Shown piece after piece: positions 42,235 to 54,195 of a stretch of DNA of 64,000 nucleotides. Every line of letters starts with the position of its first letter. The stretch's first letter is position 1. Origin of the DNA: Tremella fuciformis (lineage: Eukaryota > Basidiomycota > Tremellomycetes > Tremellales > Tremellaceae); contig CP136491.1 in the NCBI GenBank assembly GCA_032768795.1, positions 558,001 to 622,000 on the forward strand, given 5' to 3'. The position numbers were made by a program, and so were the translations under genes. Below the pieces are notes generated by a model. It was not told where the DNA came from. It worked only from the letters and a program-made list of their open reading frames with translations, and ran no database searches.

Positions 42235-45200
42235 ATGCCATCACCAGATCATGCGCAACCCAAACGACAGCGATCTCTCGATGGCTTATCCTCTGAAGCT
42301 TCCCATACGCACAGGCTCACGACCAAGAAAGGCAGAAATGGCGTGCGACAAGCTATAGGCGAGTCCATTTGTCACCGGTAGCTCCAGACTGACCAGCAGC
42401 GGTGGACGTGGAGTCAGTCATACACATACGGTCGCTGGACCGAGCTGACCAGAAGTGACGGTTCGGTATCGCTCCTCTCCCCTCTTCTTTCGAAGTTCAG
42501 CCTGAGCGGCATCCCTTCCATCGGCTCCCTCAAGAATCTCATTCCGACGTCCCCGCCGCCAACAGACCAGATTCCTGCTCCTGCCCAGCATGGCTCGGCA
42601 ATATGGCAGCAATTGGACTTAGGGGATGGGCGGGGTTCCTCGTAAGCTTCGGAAGTCTGTGATGATTACGCTGACCACAGACCGGCGTTGCTGGTGACTT
42701 CTCGGCAAACTTTGCAGATATGGCAAACACGCTTAGGCGATCTGCCCGACGATCCGCACGTGAAAGAGGTCATCCCCGTACCTGAGGAGATCTTCAGTCT
42801 GTCCTCCATTCAGTACGACTCGAGAACCAAGCATTCCTCCTTGTTAGCTCGCCCATCGAGAGCGCTTGTTGAGGATGAGGTGATCTTGGAAGCGAGATTG
42901 CTACCCGTTCGACTCGGACTCAGTGGTGGGCCTGAGATAGCTATTTTGTACATTTTGGCCGTCCTGTTTGTCACCTCATGCTGATAGCTCAGGACATCAG
43001 CACGGGAGGGAGCCGCCCGGGAGAAAATGAGCGTTATCGCTGTGGTCGTCGTAGAGCTTCGCACTGGCATGGCCATCAAGAGGGTTGAGGTTGCCCTGGC
43101 ATCTACCGCCAGTTTGGCAGTGTCCCCCCTCGCTGTGGTAGTGGCGAGTCTTAATTCACTTTTGAGCAGTCCCAGCACACACTGACTCTTCAGGCTGTTG
43201 ACAAGCCCACTCCATCGCTTCATATCCTCAATTCTGGTGACTTGAGTTTCCGAACCTCGCTCATCGACCTCCCACCCAGTCCGGTCACCGCCTTGCCCAT
43301 GTTCGATTTGTCTGGGCGCTTGGTAGGGGTAGCGTGCAATGAGTCACCGCAACTCCCGGGTCCCGATGGCCTTGGCTCGCTTGTAACAGCTTCAACGTCT
43401 ATTCGATCCCGCCCGAACCTTCGTCGTGCTTCTCAAACCAACGTCACTGGACCCGGCAATGACATGCAGAGGGACTACATATCTTCTGCCATCGACATTG
43501 GGGGCGGCGTTGCTCGAGGCGTATGGGCGGGCATACGAGCAGGGGCGCGTGCCGCCAATCATGCTCGCAATACACGGCTCGCTCGCAGCGCACCGACAGA
43601 TGGCAGTGGCAGCCTCAACGAAAGTGCACGCGGAGACGATGAGTATGGAAACGATTCCGAACCCAGATCTTTGGACGATTCGAGCTATTTTGAGGACCGG
43701 ACGCCTTCCGCCTCGGCTGGCGGCGGCGAGTGGGTCAAAATCATTGACCTGTGCCCACGCAGTGCGCCTGCTCGGACCAACAACCTGGCAGAATCATCTA
43801 TCGATACCGCACGGCCGGCGTTCGAGCTAGTGGCTCACTTTCGGCTCCCTGCCAGAGCGCCTGTGCCGGGGGTGCTGGCAAATGACGAGAGGCAGACGTT
43901 TCGACCTGGGTCCTCATATTCTTCAGTCATAGCATTCTCGCCATGCGGTACGAGGCTTATAGCTGCGCAAGCCGATGGACGGTCGGCGCATATATTCGCC
44001 ATCAGACCCGCAGGGACGAAACGCTCGGTCATGCGGGGGCTTTGCAAAGGCCAGGTCTGGCACCTGTACGAACTCCGACGTGGTACAACGGCAGCCACCG
44101 TACGGACGATCAGTTGGTCCGCAGATGGTCGCTGGGTCGGAGTCGCTACCGGACGGGGCACCACGCGTGAGTCTCTGCAATTACGGGGGAGCGACGACTA
44201 AGGGAACAGATGTATTCGCTGTCAACCCTGACGGAGGAAGCGCTTCCGCTGTGTCGCATGTGCCTATCCAATACTCCAATCCTGCTAAGATACCTTCCCT
44301 CTCGACCGTTGTCACTCCTTCCGCTCGACTGCGTCCTCCTCGGCCGACCGACCAGAGCGATGAATCGCTGCCATCTGGGCGGGCGTCCGTCTGCGTCTCC
44401 GTAGCGGCTTTCTTCGCTCAGCGCAGAGATCCGCTCCGTCCCGAAATGGGTCTTCTCGATGTCGCTCTGTTCCGTCGCGAGTCTAGCCAAATCGAGCTCG
44501 CCAGATTGTCGATCTCGACCGCTCAATCGCCTGTCTCCGGGCGATCCGGTCAAGAACCTTTCTCGCGCAGACCAAGCGCTCTGACGGAGATGATGCGAAA
44601 TCGCTACACTGCCAATGGCGATTTGAATGTCGAACATACTGTCAAGGGGCGTTGGCTGCTGCCTCAAAGCGACGACCCAATGGTGAGCATGGCAAAACCC
44701 CGCACAACGTACAGCGTGCGTGACCGGAAGCCAAGGTAAGCGCCTATCTCCTGGGCATGCTGTCAAGCTCACCTGGTAGGATTTTGTCGCAAGCCGAGAT
44801 CCAGACTCATACTGTCAATCCGTCGGTCCTGCCGTCCTCCATCTATCTCTCCCGACAGTTCTTCTTCTACGCCGCCCGGCAGATTGACGATTTCTCGCCT
44901 CTGTCCATCCTTGATCTTGAAGCTCGGCAACGAAGATTGGTATTCAGACCAGAAGCCGAGGTTCGGCCTACGTCCCCGGAAGGCGAGGGCAGATCTTTTG
45001 ACGAACCTCTCATCACCGCTCTACATTCGGTGATCGAGTCTCGGCCAGAAGCTCAGCTGCCAGCTCTGCCGAATGGATCTCCCGCCAAGAGCGCTTGGCG
45101 CAACATACCAATCCGACAAGTGGCTCGAGGTGTCGGTGAAGGTGTTCATCGCGTGCGGCAGGAATACGCGCGGCAGCAATATCGGTCGTCCAAGCGCAAA

Positions 45201-45530
45201 GTCGCTCAGGTCCGTCGGACAGAAGGTCTTAGCTTCGAGGAAGATGCCGTGTTTCCTTCCTCTCCGGGAGACGAAGACGAAGACGGCAGGCAGAGTGAAG
45301 CGGACTTGGAGGACGGCAGCCCGCCTAGTTCGGACATTCTGCCTGCTACGAACACCGAGTCGAGCGTAGACGAGGAGTGGGCGGAGAGATGGGAGGAGGA
45401 GTATCGCAGGGCAGTAGAGGACGATGGTGGGCCAGACGATCTGGTACTTGGATTGATGGATGAGGAAGAGGAGCAGAGACGGCGATGGCAGGAGAGGCAG
45501 AAGGGTTTGGCAAGGGAGTATGGGAAGTGA
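42235..45530 (+). CDS. BCAS3-like WD40 (autophagy-related) protein
   Basis: Large beta-propeller protein of the BCAS3/PHAF2 type, which in animals binds phosphoinositides at phagophore sites. Evidence: LLVTSRQTLQIWQTRLGD, VVVVELRTGMAIKRVEV, SLHILNSGDLSF, ISSAIDIGGGVARGVWAG, VIAFSPCGTRLIAAQADGRS, GQVWHLYELRRGTTAATVRT, WSADGRWVGVATGRGTTHVF, then AVNPDGG, which is the BCAS3 signature. The C-terminus is acidic and Arg-rich (EEEEQRRRWQERQKG). Introns near 42639, 42941, 43135, 44167 and 44735 restore frame; the first ones near 42360-42450 are unresolved. Start MPSPDHAQPKRQRS; an upstream in-frame Met at 42160 is possible. Role in this organism is inferred from the family. Confidence 0.82.
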
Positions 45531-45817
45531 CTTCTGTTGTCGCTGTTGTTGTTGTAGTAGGTGCCTTGTCACTGCCGAGGCATGAGGGTAGAGCACAAGA
45601 GAAGTAGCAACTGCCTTGTATCGCCTGTCTGCGTGTATGTATTGCGCGTAACGCACCTGTCTGTATCTGGACGAGGTGCTCTGGTTCGGCCGAATTGCTT
45701 TACTTTTGCCACCGGTCACCTCCACCCTTTGGCTCCTTTCTTTGGCTCGAGACGAGACATTTGAGCTGAAGTCGTGTCCTCTTCCTTGCCATTTTGCACA
45801 ACAGTAAGACCCCCACG

Positions 45818-46896
45818 ATGCCCCCGAAAGGCGGCAACGCAAAAAAAGAGTCGGGACGGGCCAAGAAAGCCGAGAACGAGGTGAGTGATGGCGGGTCACA
45901 CGAGGAGCCTGCTCGCAGGGCGTCAAGCTGAACGCGCAGGAGCGTAAAGCCGCCGAGGCGCACAAGGCCAAAGAGGCCAAGGAGGCAAAAGACTGGGAGG
46001 CAGGGGCCAAGGGCAGCTCCAAGGCAGATGCCGCTGCTGCGAAGCAGGCAGACGCCGGTGGGTCTGCGCCGTCCTCCAGAGGCGCTGGGTGGAGAGTCAG
46101 AGGACGAGCTGACTCGCAGCGCGCAAAAAGGCCGAGCGTGACGCCCTCCTAGCTGCCGAGGAGGCCTCGGCTCCATCCAAGACCAAGGCGGCGCCCAAAG
46201 CGGGCGGCAAGAAGAAGGCGGCGAGCGATAGCCTCAAGCCGGGGCCAGGGGGCGGTATCGCCGCGTTCTCAGTGTCGGACCCGCTGGGCGTGCGCAAGCC
46301 CAAGGGCGCCGAGGAGGAGGAGGTGGCCGAGCTGAGCGCGACGGGCATCGAGGCGATGATGGAGGCTATGGAGGTGGTCAATGCCAAGACGGACAAGCAG
46401 AGCATGGGTGCCAAGGTGGGTCAGCAACCTGAGAGTGTCCCGCGAGGGGCCACGGCATTGTGAGTAGGGGACGGAGGCTGACGCCGTAGGCTGGCTTGAT
46501 TGAGCAACATCCCGAGGTGGGTCTACATCCAGACAATTTGGGGCGTCGCTGATGAGTAGCGCCGCTTCAAAGCTGCTTTTGCAGAATACCTCGATAGAGA
46601 AATGCCGATACTCAAAGAAGAGGTGAGCACAGCTTGGCCAGCCTGGTGGACAATTGCTGACTACAGCACCCCGGCCTGCGCAAGAACCAGATGCAAGACA
46701 TGCTGTTCAAGCGGTTCCAGAAGGCCCCGGAGAACCGTACGTCTGCTGTCCCTTCTCACGCCAATGCGGAGGCAGGGGCTGACGGACAGCCTTCAACCAG
46801 GTCTCCGTGGCGTACAACGCGACCAAGGACGAGAAGCTGGGGCAGCTGCAGGATATCATGGATGCGCGCGAGGAGAAGTACAAGGTCAAGCCGTGA
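45818..46896 (+). CDS. CCDC124/Lso2-like ribosome-associated protein
   Basis: Conserved small basic protein that binds idle 80S ribosomes near the GTPase centre. Start MPPKGGNAKKESGRAKKAEN; long charged helix (ERKAAEAHKAKEAKEAKDWE); LLAAEEASAPSKTKAAPKAG; and the HMG-like C-terminus: RRFKAAFAEYLDREMPILKE, HPGLRKNQMQDMLFKRFQKA, PENPFNQVSVAYN. At least seven introns, most in phase 0, were traced. It ends at 46896 (EEKYKVKP). The linker (SDPLGVRKPKGAEEEEVAE) is longer than in yeast Lso2, closer to animal CCDC124. Confidence 0.85.
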
Positions 46897-47218
46897 GCAG
46901 CAATAACGGATTGACATTGCGAGACGTTGTGTGTCATATAGCATGGTCGGTAGCATTTGATGTGACTGTCTACACCTAGCCAGCGAGGAAGTGCGGGTCG
47001 ACGCCGTTTGCTGGCCCCAGCTCGTTCAGCTGGACATGAGGCAAGGAAGGCCAGAGTCGCTTCTCCTTTGCGCAGGCTACCAAGCGGGGGAGTGTAGTCG
47101 TTATCATGTGCACCCCTCCCCCGAAAGAACAGTTCAGAGTCAGGCCACCTCCTCAAGACTCGTACACGATATGCCATGCGGTGGTGTACAACAATACTCG
47201 ACTGGCTCGGTTGCTCAT
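46897..47218. other. Convergent intergenic region
   Basis: About 320 bp between the CCDC124-like and RPA12 3' ends; nothing else recognised. Confidence 0.4.
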
Positions 47219-47830
47219 CTAGTTGTTCGTCGACGTCTGGTTCCCGCACTTGAGGCACTGCGTGTCAGCCGGTCCCGCGACCGAGACACCCCTGAAAAGC
47301 GTGCGCACCTTGTAGAAGATCGTGCTCCCCTCATCCGCCGACCGCAGCTGCATCTCCTTGTAGCTCAACCCGACATGGCCGCACTTGACACACTTCTCCT
47401 GCGCCTGCTTGTCAGCTTCCCACCAGCCAAGCAGCCCCAAGTGGGGCAGAGGAGCGTGGCGTGAACACACAATGGGATCTCGCTGTTTGGCGGCCTCCCC
47501 GCCCGACATGGTGTTCTGCACCAACGCCCGCTTGCTTTTCAAAGGGGATGGGAATGCGTTCGGACTGGAGTACGTCTTTGTCGGTAGGTTCTCATATGCT
47601 GTCTGTCAGCGACTCCAGAACTATTCTCGCCCCTTCGCGGGCACAGATCCTTGCTGCTTCCCGCCAGGTTCGCTCTGTCGAGGAGACAGTCACTCACACG
47701 ACGCAGGTTCTTTCCGGCCGCACTGTGCGCATGCAATCTCGTCCTGGTCGTCGCGCGGCAAGTCGAGCAACGTCCCGCATGCCGGACAGAAGAGCAGTGA
47801 GCCTACTCGATGCGCGGCCAAGCGGGACAT
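47219..47830 (-). CDS. RPA12: RNA polymerase I subunit RPA12 (A12.2)
   Basis: Small Pol I subunit needed for RNA cleavage and termination. Start [20 protein letters not shown] at 47830. The N-terminal zinc ribbon is CPAC...CAQC. The middle part reads [20 protein letters not shown]. The C-terminal TFIIS-like ribbon has [40 protein letters not shown]; the invariant acidic pair of the hairpin is the D-E of SADEG. Introns near 47600-47680, 47403-47465 and 47255-47309. The usual family length of about 120 residues is met. Confidence 0.93.
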
Positions 47831-48271
47831 GGTCAATCAAGTGTAAATGGAAATCAGTTGACCAAAATGGTCGTCGGCCAAAACTTCCCATGCAGACAAC
47901 CTCCACTCGGCGTCGGCGCCCCTGCGGCGCTGCCCGGTGACCAGGCCATCGGGTCCAGATCGACTTCTACACTCCTGTTGATCACTTGCCAAGCACATGC
48001 ATCAATCGCATACTCTGCCCCTCCGTCAAGCTCCGAGACGCAGAACGCAGTACAAGCTGAGACGACTAGCATAGGCAAAGAGGGTCGAGGTGGAGATGCC
48101 GGACAGACAGCGTCATGCGGGAGAGAGGCCAAACACGTAGGTAAGCGGTGAGCGGTGTGGTGCGATGCTCATATTAAAGATGCGAGACTCGAAAGGGAGA
48201 ACGTATAAACAGGGAACGGTCAAGACAAGAGTGGTCGTCAAGTCGTGAGGAGCGAGACAGGTCTAGGGATA
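47831..48271. promoter_or_regulatory. RPA12 upstream region
   Basis: About 440 bp between the RPA12 start and the 3' end of the next minus-strand gene. No motif recognised. Confidence 0.35.
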
Positions 48272-50125
48272 TTAGGCAGCCGCGGCGACCACGGGGGCGG
48301 CGGGTGGTGCTGATGACTCGGCTTTGGGCTCCTCGGCCTGGGTCTTTGACTCAGCATTTGCTTTAGGAACGCAACTGCACTCACCTCTTCGATCTTCAGT
48401 GGTTCAACCGGGGTGGGCTCCTCGATCTTAGGTGCCTCAGCGGCAACGGCGTTGGTCTCCTCAGGCTTGGTCTCGGCAGTAGGCTCGTCCTTCTCCTCCT
48501 TGGGCGTGGTGTGCTCCTTCTTGCCAAAGTGCTTCACGAAGCCGGTGAAACGAGCTGAAATGCGACGGGTAGCTTTGATCTGCTTGGGCTGAATATCAGC
48601 AAAAGCCGGAGCCCTCTCTAGGGCAACGCACGCTCTCCTCCTTTGGTGGCGTAGAAGGGGCAGCGGTCTCCTCGGCGGGCTTGGCCTCAGCAGCGACTTC
48701 GGCGGCGGCAGGTGCGGTCTCACTGCTCATCAGGCCAATAAGTGCACATGATCAAAGCGACTCACGTCTCCTTGACCGGCTCCTCGGGCTTCGCCTCGGC
48801 AACAGCGGCAGTGCTCGACTCGGCAATAGGAGGTGCAAGAGCAGGAGGCTCGGCAGCAGCCTCGGCGGTCTCAGCAGCTGGGGCCTCGGTAGCCGGCTCA
48901 GCAGCGGTTTCGGCTGCCACGGGCTCAGCAACTGGCTCAGCCTTCTCGGTCTAGGCGTAAGCCGTGACAGTCTGAACATCACCACGCTTACCTTTGGAGT
49001 CTTGACCTTCTTCTCCTTCTTGGGCGACTTGTCCTTGTTGCCGAAAAGCTTGGCGAAGAATCCCTTGCCCTCAGCCTTGGTCTTCTCGACCTTCTCCTGT
49101 CAACATCAGCAAACAGTGCATCTGAAGCGAAGGAGGCCTACCTTTACAGCGGCTTTCTTGTCCTCTTTCGACTCCTTTGCTTCTTCGGCAGCAGGGGCAG
49201 CCACAGCTTCTCCCTCGGTAGCGGCTGCGGCGGGAGCCTCCTCGGCGGGCTTGTCGGCCTGGGTGCCCTCAACGGTGGTGGCGGGTTCCTCGGGGGAGTG
49301 GGCCGTACCGGTCTCCTCGTGGGTCAGGGTGGGCTGAGGGGCGGCCTGTGCGTCAGCCCCATGCCCATGCCCATGCCCCCTTTGACCACACGGCAAGCAA
49401 CACAAGGGAAGCCAGGACTCGCAGCGAGGGGAAGCGACTCACGTCGTCCGACAGAGGCTCTACGACTGTTGTGGCTGCGACCTCCTCGACGGCCGGAGCC
49501 GGGGCAGCAGGCGCCTCCTCGACCTTTGGCTCCTCGGGCTTGGCGACCTCGAGGGCAGGGGCAGAGGCCTCGGCAGCAGCGGGGACGTGCTGGAGGGATG
49601 TAGCCGACGTGAGCATGTCGAGAAAGGTCATTGCGAACAGGTGGGACGGGTGAGTGGGTAAATGTGGGAGGAGAGAAACGGATCAGCTTTTGTTCTGGTC
49701 AAAGGAGGCCCCTGCGCTGATATGGGCGGCGGTGTTTATGCTCCAACGACGGCCTGGCCGAGAGGGGCAAGAAAGAGGCAGAGCGAGACGTGAAGGAGCG
49801 CAAACATGGGAAACGGCACGGCCAACGACGGTCCAGGGGGTGGGAGGAGATGAAAGTGTCACGAGAGTGAGACCTGTGCCGCCGGTGCCGGTGGCGAGAG
49901 GCTGGCCGTTGAGAGATGAGGAGTCCAGACGCCAGACGCGTCGACGGTGCCGTGAGCCAGGTGGGTGTTTGCTTGGCAGTCATGACGAGATGAATGGTGG
50001 GGCAGAGGGTAGCTGGAAGGGGCAAGTCGGGCGCGTCGCGAGTCGTCTGAGAGATGGGAGACCAGAGCAGAGAAGAGAGGAGAAAGGGACCCCGAGCTGG
50101 TGCTCACCTCTTTGACGTCGGACAT
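48272..50125 (-). CDS. Acidic Ala/Glu/Pro-rich disordered protein
   Basis: Start MSDVKE at 50125, then an unusually long first intron (about 49594-50106, 513 bp), then exons made of Ala, Glu, Pro, Thr and Val: VPAAAEASAPALEVAKPEEP, AEEAPAAAATEGEAVAAPAA, KPEETNAVAAEAPKIEEPTP, ending SAPPAAPVVAAAA. Two related basic-aromatic islands break the low complexity: EGKGFFAKLFGNKDKSPKKE and RFTGFVKHFGKKEHTTPKEE, which could be short binding modules. No signal peptide or membrane segment. The strong codon and composition bias suggests high expression. I do not recognise a function. Confidence 0.75.
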
Positions 50126-51194
50126 GGTAGTTGATGAAGGTGGTGTAGCGAGTGTGGGGTGTGGTTGCAGGTGTAGGCGACAACGAGGTCTGATGATACA
50201 GCTATAGCGCTGGGCGAGGCGAGGAGGAGAGAAGTGTGGTTGAAAGAGAGAGATGAGAGTGAGAGATGGAAAGGAAACGTAAAGAAAGTCTGGGTGGGTG
50301 GCGGGGGAAGGGGAAGGGGCGGTCGCTTGGGAAGAGGCAGGGGTATGCGAGAGGGAGAGGGGGAACAAGGAGATCTGTCCGCGTTTCACAAGGTCCGAGC
50401 GACGCTTCTTTGTCTCCCTTTAGTCACCCAAGCTCCAAGCTGCGCCATCTAACCAGCCCAACCCACCGGGCCCGTGTCGTGTCCGTCCACCATCGCCCAA
50501 AGGACCTCAAGTCACATGCTGTTGCTACATCGGGCAACTCCTTCTGTCTGTCTGTCCATGCCCATCCTTGGCGCGCGCAGTCGAGACGTACTTCTCCTCT
50601 CCTTCTCCGATAGCCATAAACTCTACGCGTCGCTCGTCGCCTCCATCTCTAATCTCCTCTCCCTGCTCGGTGGGTGGCAAAAGTGTAAGGGGTGGGTGGC
50701 GATCGGGGAGAATGGCGTAATGAGCACGAGCCTTCGGAATAGGCGGACGGCCCTGACCTTGGGCCTGTCCCTGGTCGTCAGCCCAGATAGCGGAGACCCT
50801 GAGGCGGACACAGCGGCGCAGTGGGTGGCAAATTTGGTTGTTCGGCAGGCAGCGGTCTACGGCCGATACTGTGTACTCTACGTAGCACAACGATGCATGA
50901 GCATGCGAGACGTGAAGACTGCTCGCTACGTCTTCCTCAGTGGTCCACTTGATCTTGCCCCTCTCACCTTTTGCGCCCAGACCTTCCCCCTCTCCCCTTC
51001 GCTCGACCCGTCGCGTTTCACCCTGGCATCTGCCGCCGCACCTGGAACGCAATGCCGTTTGTCCCGACGATCCCTGCGGCCCTCAAGCCGCGGCACGATG
51101 CACAAGACTAGGCGATGAGATCGATAAAAATGCAAAGATGCTGCAATGTACGTACAACCCAAAAATATCATCTACAACTCTACTTCCTCCGCGC
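50126..51194. other. Long upstream region of the disordered-protein gene
   Basis: About 1070 bp rich in GA/CT runs (for example 50210-50370), between two minus-strand genes. Several open frames exist but none is convincing. Its length and the long first intron may reflect strong transcriptional control; that is inference. Confidence 0.35.
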
Positions 51195-53035
51195 TCAGAA
51201 GCCCACATGGATGTCGCCGACAGATGTGCGCACAATCATGCCCTTGTCCCTCCTGGGACCGGGACCATGACCAGAAGGAGGCTGAGGCTGGGCGTTCGCA
51301 GCTCGCTCCTCCAGTGCGGCCGACTCCCATGACACCTCACCCTTCCACTCTTTCTGACCGATGCGGTCTTGCGTGTCCAGACTGATGCTGCGCGTCCGTC
51401 CCAACCCGAGCGGGTCGGCAATGCTTTCCTCGGGAATTCCGACGGTGATATCCCCAAGAGATGTGCCAAAGACGTACTGGCCTTCAAACATGGGGTGAGG
51501 GTAGACTGATGTCTGTCAGCAGGACGAATGTAGCACAATATGTGTTGGCTCACCTTTGACATTGCCAACAGCCGCCTCTACAAGCTGTGACAAGGTACAT
51601 CCCTCCTCCCAGTTGCCAAAGCGTACAGTCGCGTCGCCGGAGGCAGCCTGGACGTGGAAGTCAAGCGGCGAGAAAGCAGGAATGGAAGAGTTGTGCGCAT
51701 CTGCTAGGTGTGGTGGGCGCGCAAGAGAGACGTTGAGGTCAATAGTGCCACTGAAGAGTCAGCGATGGGACAAGCGCAGAAGCAGATGACGTACACAGGA
51801 CACTTGACGTATATAGTCTTGGATGCTGTCACATCGCCAAAAATGTCACCAGTCGTGCGGATCGCGACCTCCTCGGCATCGAGCGCTTTAACCTTGACAT
51901 CGCCGAGGCCGGCGATCATGTCCAGCTTCCGCAGTCGGACTCCGGGCAGGTCGACAAACATGTCTGTGGTGCCGCTGCTGACTTCCAGTGAGGCACTGGG
52001 CGGGGGCGGGGGCGAGGAGAGGATGAAAGAGCCGAGGCCGTACATCGACTGGGCCTTTGGCAGATCATTCGAAGCTGGTAGCTGAATGTGCAAGCGGAAC
52101 TGAAGTGGCACGAAGCCCAGCGTGCGGTGACCCGCGTCCGGATGCGCGGTGTAGATGCCGAGACCTGATCCAGGCTTATACTGAGATGGCCGCTTGTCTT
52201 TCGCAGTTGACAACTCATTCTGCTGAGTTGGGTCCATCAAGCAGATCTTAGAGGCCGATAGAGCATCCCATCCAGGCGAGTTTGCCCGCGTGGCAGCTTG
52301 GTCGTCTGCGACATCTGGTGAAACGACATAGACGGGCTCGACAATGACGTGCATGTACCCTCCTTTGCCGATCCTGTCTTTGCCAATCGCGTCGGAAGGC
52401 ATGGACGTCTTGGACGTTTCATAGGTCGAGTAGAAGACCTCGCCAATTGCGAATGGGCCGAAAAGGTGGACGAATAGCTCTGGGTCGTCTAATGGTAGGA
52501 CGAAGGAGATGTTGGTGCTTCGCCTGTAGCCGAACTGGGGGTCGAGAGGAGACGGGAGGTCTGGCTGGTCGGGAGAAGAAGGGAAGGGTTTGAACGCAGT
52601 CGGATCCAGCTCAGCACAGGCGATGGGCTTGCCGTCGCGCGATGCATCGTTTGTCACTGGCAGGTCGGACGCGAAGGGGTGCCCGTGCATCCATCGTCGC
52701 CTCGGCTCGCGGGTGAAGATCAGGAAGGCAAGGACGTTGAGGGCGACTGCGGCGACCACCCACCGCAGCCACTTTCTCCGCTTTGGGGTCGTCCTCTTCA
52801 GCTCCAAGGGGTTGGCGTAGAGCGACGAATACGGCGGTGCTGGGCCAAGCTCGATGTCGCCATCATCCGTGTATAGCAGCGGTTGAGTGACGTGCGAGGA
52901 AGGCGAGGGTGGGTCGTAGAGATCGTATCGCTGGCTCGGGTAATACACGGGTGTGGGGCTCGTGTACTCTTCCTCGTCGTCCGAGTAGCCCTCTTTGGTG
53001 TCGGCGGGGAGGATCATGGTGTACGAGCCAGTCAC
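51195..53035 (-). CDS. Single-pass membrane protein with DUF4097-like beta-repeat ectodomain
   Basis: Start MTGSYTMILPADTKEGYSDD at 53035. The cytoplasmic N-terminus (about 90 residues, Tyr/Pro/Asp-rich) is followed by a basic stop-transfer (KRTTPKRRKWLR) and one membrane helix (WVVAAVALNVLAFLIF), suggesting type II topology. The large outer part has FVLPLDDPELFVHLFGPFAI and, near the end, repeating short beta-strand phrases with spaced Gly (MFVDLPGV, MIAGLGDVKVKALDA, IRTTGDIFGDVTASKT, FGTSLGDITVGIP, VRTSVGDIHVGF) like DUF4097-type adhesin repeats. Introns near 51518-51557 and 51752-51793. Probably cell surface; function unknown. Confidence 0.78.
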
Positions 53036-54195
53036 GGCTATGCAATGTGCTAGAGATGCAGATGCAAGTATTCAAAGCCCCACCCGAGCCAGCAGCAGCT
53101 CCGTTGAGTCCGCAGCCTGACTGCGTGAAAAGTCGCAGCTACGCACTCCGACACTCCCGAGATGAATGGATCCGGAAGTGCCACTAACTCCCCCCTAGCC
53201 AGAGGCGCGTCGGTGTTACGGCGTTAGCTGTGACCCTGAGATGAGGACCGAGCCCGATAGATGGGGCAGGCACGAAGAGAATGATGGGATCAGTCAGGCC
53301 CTGAATTCCCAGCCAAGCCGGGACCTTGGGCCATCAGAGGCCCGTGAGCCCGAGGAAAGCTTTGTTTGGGCCAAGACGTCGCGCTTCCCCCCGCACTCCC
53401 TCCCCTCCCCCTTCTAGCCGTCACGGCGCAGCACCCAACCTCTCGAGGAAGAGGTTTACTCACGGCCCAGCGTAGACCACCAAGACTGGGCTCTGGGCGG
53501 GCCAAGTCGCCGTCTGTATCATCAACATCTCTTACACTTCATCTTCTTCTCTTGTCTTTCGATTATTGTCGACCGCGACTGCGATATCGACCGCGACCAC
53601 GCGTGCGCACGCGACTTTTGATTTCCTGCCACGCGACTGTTCTCTTCTTCGGCCACCGGAGAGCACGGACAAACAGCTATCCGTCTTCTTCTTCTCATCT
53701 TCTCACCCTTTGTCCTCTATCTCTTCGCCTCCTCGATAGAGTGAAGGCGCTCTCGACATATTCCTTCAGTCACTGTCTCTCTCAATTACACTTACGACCC
53801 ACACTCTTTCATATCTACTCGATCCACGCTCTTTACTCGAATTCCGTGAAACCATACGGACGATCTCCACAACACCTTCAAGGGCGTCTCGTCACTGGCT
53901 CAGCGCTGGAGCATTCGCGCGTAGTCTTGAATTGATCAACATCGACAGTGAGTGCCTTTCCGAAGCGAGAGATCTGTGCGCCCCCTTAGCCGCGATCTTC
54001 ATCTATTGCCGCAAAGGCAGTCTATGGCCGTTCGCATTGCGATCCTTTCTCTTCTCTGCGACACGAAATCCCGCTCCCAATCCTTTGCCTTCTCGGCAGC
54101 AAGCAGTACTTGACTGGTCCAGTCTCTTGCAATTTCTCTTCGACGCGCTCGCTCTGCACCGTACTCCGAACCCGAGCTGACTTTAGATCAGCATC
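53036..54195. promoter_or_regulatory. Promoter and 5' leader with a probable 5'-UTR intron (53948-54191)
   Basis: Between the divergent genes at 53035 and 54196. The stretch 53500-53850 is strongly CT-rich on the plus strand, as in highly expressed fungal promoters. GTGAGT at 53948 and CTTTAGATCAG at 54182-54191 would bound a 244-bp intron ending a few bases before the ATG. Confidence 0.5.

Noticed and set aside
45021..46022. 333-residue minus-strand open frame
   Set aside because: It spans exons and introns of two supported plus-strand genes, with no domain-like sequence; it is a shadow.
48752..49653. Long open frames on the strand opposite the Ala/Glu-rich protein
   Set aside because: They are Ser/Ala or Arg/Leu low complexity produced by the biased GC-rich exons of the real minus-strand gene.
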